From Tetmemena sp. SeJ-2015 (Eukaryota > Ciliophora > Spirotrichea > Sporadotrichida > Oxytrichidae): 13,044 nucleotides of DNA. Positions within the stretch are counted from its first letter, which is position 1; each line of letters begins with the position of its first letter. The stretch spans positions 1 to 13,044 of the forward strand of contig JAJKFJ010024615.1 in the NCBI GenBank assembly GCA_027382625.1, in the 5' to 3' direction. A program made the translations under genes and the position numbers. The notes below the pieces were generated by a model. The model was not told the DNA's origin and searched no databases. It worked only from the letters and a program-made list of their open reading frames with translations. This document shows positions 12,845 through 13,044 of the stretch, one piece after another.

Positions 12845-12956
12845 GAATTGTAAAGAGTGTCAGATCATTCCTCTAATTAATAAACCTTTCAGATATTTTG
12901 TTTTCTTTGTTTTAGGAATTTTAGGGTTAATTTGATTTGTGAATAATTAATTAGCG

Positions 12957-13044
12957 ATGGAAGGATTAACTCAGTTGGCTTTCCGAATTGAAGTCAAACT
13001 TCTAGCCCTGCACTCGTCTATTCCCGCTCCCTCTGAGCTCTTAG
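12957..13044 (+). CDS. Unidentified gene, first 29 codons
   Basis: ATG at 12957-12959 opens a frame that runs off the window: MEGLTQLAFRIEVKLLALHS and on through SIPAPSELL. Base composition rises sharply in GC at the ATG, as it does at the other gene starts here. The spacer upstream is AT-rich and the orientation is divergent from YJU2. The fragment is too short to name; it has an amphipathic helical look. I cannot exclude an intron soon after. Confidence 0.6.
   Translation, partial: MEGLTQLAFRIEVKLLALHSSIPAPSELL

Overview
The window looks like germline (micronuclear) DNA of a stichotrichous ciliate of the Oxytricha/Stylonychia kind. In every gene TAA and TAG stand inside the protein where glutamine fits, and only TGA stops, so standard-code ORF calls break the genes into fragments. 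Three of the genes are also interrupted by short AT-rich segments bounded by direct repeats of 3 to 14 bp. Removing each segment plus one repeat copy restores the reading frame, or the fit to the protein family. This is how pointer-flanked internal eliminated sequences (IESs) of non-scrambled micronuclear genes behave. Conventional GT-AG introns of about 32-123 nt are present as well.

Layout. (1) 1-5015, minus: a very long class II DYRK kinase with a Q/N/S-rich N-terminus, cut off by the left edge of the window. (2) 5016-5494: AT-rich spacer between divergent genes, with two C-rich hairpins that share a 10-bp repeat. (3) 5495-8073, plus: an SLC35/TPT-type nucleotide-sugar transporter, the most IES-rich gene. 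Its last IES (701 bp, 14-bp pointer) carries a GC-rich element with 29-bp inverted termini. (4) 8249-10624, plus: a Q-rich multi-pass membrane protein of no family I recognise. (5) 10740-11458, plus: a small protein with weak EF-hand character. (6) 11598-12728, minus: splicing factor YJU2/CWC16 (CCDC94). (7) 12957-13044, plus: the first 29 codons of another gene.

I see no functional link among the genes: a signalling kinase, a Golgi/ER-type transporter, a spliceosome factor and unknowns. Neighbouring germline genes of this group often end up on different macronuclear nanochromosomes. No C4A4 telomere repeat is visible, so the window is internal to a germline contig. The main interest is the dense, frame-verified set of very small IESs and the large nested IES at the end of the transporter gene. 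All frame work was done by eye; no alignment or search was run.
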